From Diphasiastrum complanatum (lineage: Eukaryota; Streptophyta; Lycopodiopsida; Lycopodiales; Lycopodiaceae), in contig CM055108.1 in the NCBI GenBank assembly GCA_029204225.1, forward strand, positions 20,713,644 through 20,777,643: a stretch of 64,000 nucleotides of DNA. The letters run 5' to 3'. This document shows, piece by piece, positions 59,290 through 64,000 of the stretch. The notes under the pieces were generated by a model, which was given only the letters and a program-made list of their open reading frames with translations, ran no database searches and had not been told where the DNA came from. The position numbers and the translations under genes were made by a program. Numbering within the stretch: position 1 is the stretch's first letter; the number at the start of each line of letters is the position of its first letter.

Positions 59290-60490
59290 TTGGCCACCCT
59301 CCATCCGCCGCGACGGATGGACCTTAAGATTTAAAAAATCTTTATTTGAGACCAACCCTAAAAAAAAATTATTATAGAACAAAACTATTTTGGGAGTCAT
59401 CCCCATGACTTTTTCCCTTGAAACACTTGACTTTTGTTCTGAGTGGGGATCCATCCGCCGCGACGGATGGACCTTGAGAAATTTTTTTATTTTTAAATTT
59501 TTGAAAAAAATATTTATGAAAAAACAGTATTTACGTTTTCACATGAAACACTTGACTTTTGTTTTGAGTGGCGGATGGACCCTGAGAAAATTTTCTCTTG
59601 GAAAACTTGAAATGTGTTCTTGGACCCTCTTCTCATCTGTCGCGTCGGATGAAGGGGTCCAAGCCCCACCTTATTTTAGGTTTAGTATTTTTAAGTTCTT
59701 AAGCGGGGTGCTTGGCTGGCCCCCCTCCATCCCCCCTCCCTTCAAGCTTCCATCCGACACGGCACTTCAACTTTTTTTCTTGTTCAAAAAATAAAAAGAA
59801 TGAAGATTCCACCCACCGCAGCGGATGGACTTCAACTCTTTTTCAACTCTTTTTTTTCATTAAAATAAAATGAAGCTTCCATCTACCGCGGCGGATGGAA
59901 TTCAGCTTTTTGTTTTTCAAAAAATAAAAATAAAAAAGAGAAATGAATCTTTAATCTGCCATCCTAAGCGGCAGATGGAATTAATTTTTTTTTTCAAAAA
60001 TGAACTGTAAAGCCATATGCTTATAGTAAAAAAAATTTATATTTTTTTCTTCAAAAAAATTTCAAAAAGAAAAAATCATTCAGAAAAAAAAAAAAAAAAA
60101 ACAACCATCCGTTGTGACGAATGGAAGCTCCAAAGATTTTTACTTTTAAAAAAAATGAGATTTCTATCCGCCGCGACGAATGGACTTCAACATCTTTTTT
60201 TTTAAAAAAAGTGAAAAATAAATTAATGAAGTTTCTATCCATCGCGGTTAATGGACTTCAGTTTTTTTTTTTTAAATGAACTTCCATCTGCCGTGGCAAA
60301 TGGACTTCATTTTTTGTTTTTTTTTTTAAAATCATAAATAATAAAACTTCCATCCATCGCGACAGATGAACTTCAGTTTTTTGGTTTTAAGAAAATAAAT
60401 AAATCTTTCATCCGCCATCCTCTGCGGCGAATGGATTTAACTTTTTTTTCAAAAACAAAAAAAGAATAATGAAGCCATCCGCCACACGCT
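59290..60490. repeat. Array of about 15 degenerate hairpins around CCATCCGCCGCGACGGATGG
   Basis: Perfect hairpins at 59301-59320 and 59451-59470 have arms CCATCCG/CGGATGG. Degenerate versions or half-units follow at about 59571, 59632, 59749, 59809, 59879, 59955, 60104, 60163, 60235, 60283, 60350, 60410 and 60476. From 59809 on, each is followed by GACTTCA or GAATTCA and then A/T-rich spacers, at 50-80 bp spacing. In the first part a second repeat GAAACACTTGACTTTTGTT occurs at about 59420 and 59545. Confidence 0.85.
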
Positions 60491-60544
60491 TCAATACAAA
60501 AAAAAAATTCAAAAAAAAAAGAGGCTTATTATCCTCATTATATT

Positions 60545-61173
60545 AGATATACAGATTGGACACATAGCTGAAGCTAAAACTTCGAAAGAAGTTTGGGACA
60601 TCCTAGACTCACTATATGATGTGAGGGACGTAACTACTAAGTTACATCTACGAAGGAAATTTTTGACATTCAAGATGTCTAATGTTTATGCTCTTCAGAG
60701 TCACATTAACCAGTTTAAGAATCTCTTGCAACAGATGGCCACGGTCGGATCAGTCATAGATGATCAACACGAATTATGACATTGCTTTCAAGCTTGTCCT
60801 CTACATATGAGAATTGGGTGATGATCATATTGACACACTCAGATTTAACTCTTACTAGAGCTATCACTATGTTGCTGCAAGAAGACATTAGAAGAAGTCA
60901 AGACACTTTGTCTACTTTCTCTTCTCAAGCTCTATATGTCAACCAAGGCTCCAAGCGACAGAAGTAGAAAAGCTCCAAGAAGGCTGCAACGAATCAGAAG
61001 CCGACTCAAAATCAAGGACAATCATCAAATCCACAGTCGAAGCAGAAGATGTTTTGTAGGTATTGCAAGCGCAATAACCATGAGATCAAGGATTGCCAAA
61101 TTCTCCAAGTGAAGAATGCAGCCAAGCAACCTGATCAACAAGCAAACACAGTTTCATCATCTCCTCAGTCGAA
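60545..61173 (+). pseudogene. Copia gag (UBN2-type) with zinc knuckle
   Basis: Encodes AKTSKEVWDILDSLYDVRDV, LHLRRKFLTFKMSN, then after a frameshift at about 60775 LLSSLSSTYENWVMIILTHS. A Gln/Lys-rich linker follows and CRYCKRNNHEIKDC (61052-61093), a CX2CX4HX4C zinc knuckle for RNA packaging. The N-terminus is missing. A stop (TAG at 60967) and one frame change precede the protease. Confidence 0.8.
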
Positions 61174-63616
61174 GTGGACGAAGGCGCATTTATGGTCAAA
61201 GACCAAAGCGCATTTTTTGATGATTTATGGTTTCTTGATTCTGGAGCAACTCAACACATGACCAATCAACGTGAGATTTTCAACTCCTACACGCCTTACA
61301 ACACGAAGAAATTTGTTCATCTTGGTGACAATAGTACTCACACTATTGAAGGTGAAGGTACCGTAAGATTGCGATTCCAACATGATCAATTCAAACTACT
61401 GTCAAAGACTTTATATGTTCCTAAACTCTCCACAAATCTATTATCAGTAAGTAGAATTACAGATTTAGGTCATAAGGTAGAATTCGAATCTAATCAATGC
61501 AAAATTATTGATAGGAGTAAGAAGATCCTTGCACTCGACAAGAGACAGGATTACTTATATAGATTGGCACATTGTTATTCTGATTCTAGTCAAGTCTTAA
61601 AAACTTCTGTTTTGTCAATAAAGAAAAACAACTATTTATTTCATTAAACAGAAATCAGAGGCTTTCATCAAGTTCAGACAATTCAAAGAGCATGCAAAAA
61701 ATCAAACTAGCAAATGAATCAAAGCACTGAGGTCAGATAACGGGAGAGAATATATCTCTACCGAATTCAAAGAGTACTACCTTAACAATGACATTGAACA
61801 ACAATACATTACCTCCTATTCGCCTAAGTCAAATGGTCTTGTTGAGAGAAAGAACAGAACCTTAATCGAATTGGCAAAGTGCATGTTATCACATGCAACA
61901 CTTCTGAAGTCCTTCTGGGTTGAAGCTGTTTCAACAGCAACCTATATTCAGAACAAATGTCCTACTAAAGGTCTCTCAGACAAAATACCATTCGAAGTTT
62001 GGATAGGTACAAACCTTCTTTATCAAACTTACGAGTTTTTGGATGTATAGCTTATGCACAGATTCCTCACGATCTCAAGAAGAAGCTCGACTTCCAGAGT
62101 ATCAAATGTATATTCATCAGGTACACTACTTCAGATCAAGCCTACAAGTTGTTCGATCCCATCGAGTCAAAGATATTCACTAGCCGGGATGTCATCTTCA
62201 TTGAAGATCAGTTTCAAGACCTCAAAGAAAAAGACACAGCCCATTCAACCGACCTGTCAGATTCTCCTGACATATTGAACTTTCCAGTTCCTCAGTCAAC
62301 TATTCACATTGAAGATCCAAGCTCATCTACTCTTGACGAACAACAAATTAATGGTGAATCAAAAGATGATGATGTTGCAGTTCAACAACTACAATATGAT
62401 GAAAATGATCAAATTCCTCTATTTATCAGAAGATCATCAAGAGCTAGCAGACCACCTATTAGGTATATCGACGAGTCTGTAGCCTACCTTGTTCATGAGC
62501 CGACAATTGTCGAAGAGGCACTCAGTCAACCAGATACAGATCTTTGGAAAGAAGCTATGGATAAAGAGTATTCATCTCTTATCAAGAACCAAACATGGAC
62601 AATTGTCAATCTACCTGCTAGCAGAAACATAGTTGATTGCAAATGGATTTTCAAAGTCAAGTACAAAGCAGACGGAAGCATCAACAAAAGAAAAGCCCTA
62701 CTTGTCTCCAGAGGATTTTCTCAGGTGTACAATGTCGATTACACTGAGACTTTCAGTCCAGTAGTCAAGCATTCTTCTATTCGACTTTTGTTATCATTTG
62801 TTGTTGTAGCAGATTTGAAAATACATCAAATGGATGTAGACAACATATCTCAATGGAGTTATTGAAGAAGACATTTACATGGTGCAACCCGAAGGTTATA
62901 TTATTGAGGGTAAACACAATCATGTGTGTAAACTCCATAAGGCACTTTATGGCTTGAAGCAATCTGCTCGAGCATGGTTTAGGATCTCTTATGTACGCAA
63001 TGATTTGTACCAAGCCAGACATAGCTTTTGCAGTCAGCTCTCTCAGTCAGTATATGACCAACCCTGGTGTAACACATTGGAAGGCTCTTATTAGAGTCAT
63101 GAGATATCTTCAAGCTACTATGGACTTTTGCATTTGTTATGGAGCAGTCGGCAATGACAAACTCAATTTTCTCATTGGTTACACAGATGCAAATTGGGCA
63201 AGAGATGTAGACACTCGTAAATTTACTTCCGGATTTACATTCTTCCTCAACAATGGTCCAATTTCCTGGAATAGTCACAAGCAATCTTTGATAGCTCTAT
63301 CTTCCACTGAATATGAGTATATCGCAGCCTCACAAAAGCGGTTTGGTTGAGAAACTAACTTTCAAAAATCAGTCTGAATCAATCTGCTCCGACATTATTA
63401 TTTTGTGATAATCAAAATGCCATTGCCTTGTCAGCCAGCCCTAGATTTCATTCTAGGAGTAAGCACATTGAACTAAAGTATCTCTATGTCAGAAGCAAAG
63501 TTCTCAACGAAGAGGTCAGATTGCAGTACTGTAGAACACAAGATATGACAGCAGATATTTTTACCAAAGGATTAAGCTTGGATGCACACAGAAGGTTTTG
63601 TGCAGAACAAGTTTAA
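61174..63616 (+). pseudogene. Copia pol: protease, integrase, reverse transcriptase, RNase H
   Basis: Protease: WFLDSGATQHMT (catalytic DSG) near 61230. Pre-integrase: LLSVSRITDLGHKVEFESNQ; the expected HHCC zinc finger and the first D of the core are missing after 61647. Integrase: KALRSDNGREYISTEF, SPKSNGLVERKNRTLIELAK and FWVEAVSTATYIQNKCPT (61700-61975). From 61999: LRVFGCIAYAQIP, FTSRDVIF, then RT blocks WKEAMDKEYSSLIKNQTWTI, WIFKVKYKADGSINKRKALL, ETFSPVVKHSSIRLLLS and HQMDV. After a frameshift [11 protein letters not shown] appears. The YVDD catalytic box is deleted between ARAWF and [11 protein letters not shown]. RNase H: YTDANWARDVDTRKFTSGF and ALSSTEYEYIAASQ. It ends DIFTKGL. Dead through several lesions. 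Confidence 0.88.
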
Positions 63617-63652
63617 AGATCAAGGCATTCATGAATTCAGATTAAGGGGGAG

Positions 63653-64000
63653 TGTTGGATTATTCTGTATAGTAGTCTGTAAAATTACAAGTATTTTTAC
63701 ACAAACTGTAGAAATACACGGAGTTTGACAAAAATGTCGCATTTTCTCTCTTTAGAAACCCGACACTGTCGCCTATCAGGAATCTCGTGTAAAAATACAA
63801 TGTCGTCTTTTTCGCATTTTTCGCCTGTCAAGAATCTCATGTAAAAATGCAGTGTCGTCTTTTTCGCATTTTTTGCCTATCAGGAATTACGAGTAAAAAT
63901 GCAGAGTCACATTTTTCGCATTTTTCAAAGTGCCTCAAACGTTAAGGAAATGACTTTGGCATACTGTGGGACTACCCCGATATTAAGGACATGACATTTT
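63653..64000 (+). mobile_element. Copia 3' LTR, cut by the window end
   Basis: Begins TGTTGGATTATTCTGTATAG after the polypurine tract. Contains three tandem units of about 52 bp (63770-63925) with GTAAAAATGCAGTGTCGTC and TTTTTCGCATTTTT. The start matches the LTR at 49859. Confidence 0.8.
63770..63925. repeat. Three tandem ~52-bp repeats inside the LTR
   Basis: Units start at CGCCTATCAGGAATC, CGCCTGTCAAGAATC and GCCTATCAGGAATTA. Each continues with GTAAAAATRCA and ends in TTTTTCGCATTTTT. A fourth partial unit may precede at about 63735. Confidence 0.8.

Larger units (their letters stand above)
60540..64000 (+). mobile_element. Ty1/copia element, internal region plus start of 3' LTR
   Basis: Contains gag, protease, integrase, RT and RNase H in copia order, then a polypurine tract (TTAAGGGGGAG, 63642-63652) and an LTR from TGTTGGATT (63653) to beyond the window. 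The 5' LTR and the beginning of gag are missing, replaced by the hairpin array at about 60500. Confidence 0.88.

Noticed and set aside
59290-60490. CRISPR-like array
   Set aside because: The setting is a plant nuclear genome, the spacers are A/T-rich low complexity of uneven length, and the repeats are degenerate. A satellite or foldback origin is more likely.

Overview
The window reads as nuclear DNA of a land plant with a large, transposon-rich genome. It has spliced coding exons with GT-AG introns, a plastid-type starch debranching enzyme gene, chromodomain Ty3/gypsy and Ty1/copia elements, LINEs, hAT-type DNA transposons and long GA/CT and TA microsatellites. The species cannot be named from sequence alone. 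An intron of more than 23 kb would fit a gymnosperm, fern or other large-genome lineage, but that is inference.

The one convincing host gene is on the plus strand: the last eight exons of a limit dextrinase (pullulanase-type starch debranching enzyme). They lie at 4950-5006, 8434-8508, 9234-9322, 17866-17943, 41584-41722, 41889-41998, 42147-42273 and 42449-42550. All join in phase into 258 codons plus a stop. The introns are 3.4, 0.7, 8.5, 23.6, 0.17, 0.15 and 0.18 kb, so only about 2% of 37.6 kb is coding.

Layout. 1-4.9 kb is upstream intron filled by a copia end, two LINE 3' halves and a gypsy 3' end. 5.0-17.9 kb holds decayed gypsy pieces, a dispersed repeat, a LINE 5' half, two further gypsy fragments and an ORF1-only LINE. 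17.9-41.6 kb is the giant intron. In order it holds a GGACGCGTCC cluster, a stack of LINEs in one another's GA tracts (19.8-29.5 kb), a 5'-truncated chromovirus (29.5-32.9 kb), a copia-like LTR, two unidentified ORFs, and three TA-flanked hAT-type elements in a row (34.9-40.7 kb). 42.6-64 kb is intergenic: gypsy and copia fragments, an Ulp1-like remnant, several unusual tandem or palindromic arrays, and a fairly complete copia element (60.5 kb to the window end).

The most notable observations are: (1) the limit dextrinase gene hidden in expanded introns; (2) two adjacent related hAT-type elements, one keeping a broken transposase gene and the other an intact 121-codon charged protein the first has lost, which points to a two-gene ancestor; (3) a LINE family ending in (TC)n instead of poly(A), whose near-complete copy touches GA repeats at both ends, as if it targets this microsatellite; (4) an array of about fifteen degenerate hairpins at 59.3-60.5 kb; (5) a telomere-like but non-canonical heptamer array at 57.5-58.2 kb.
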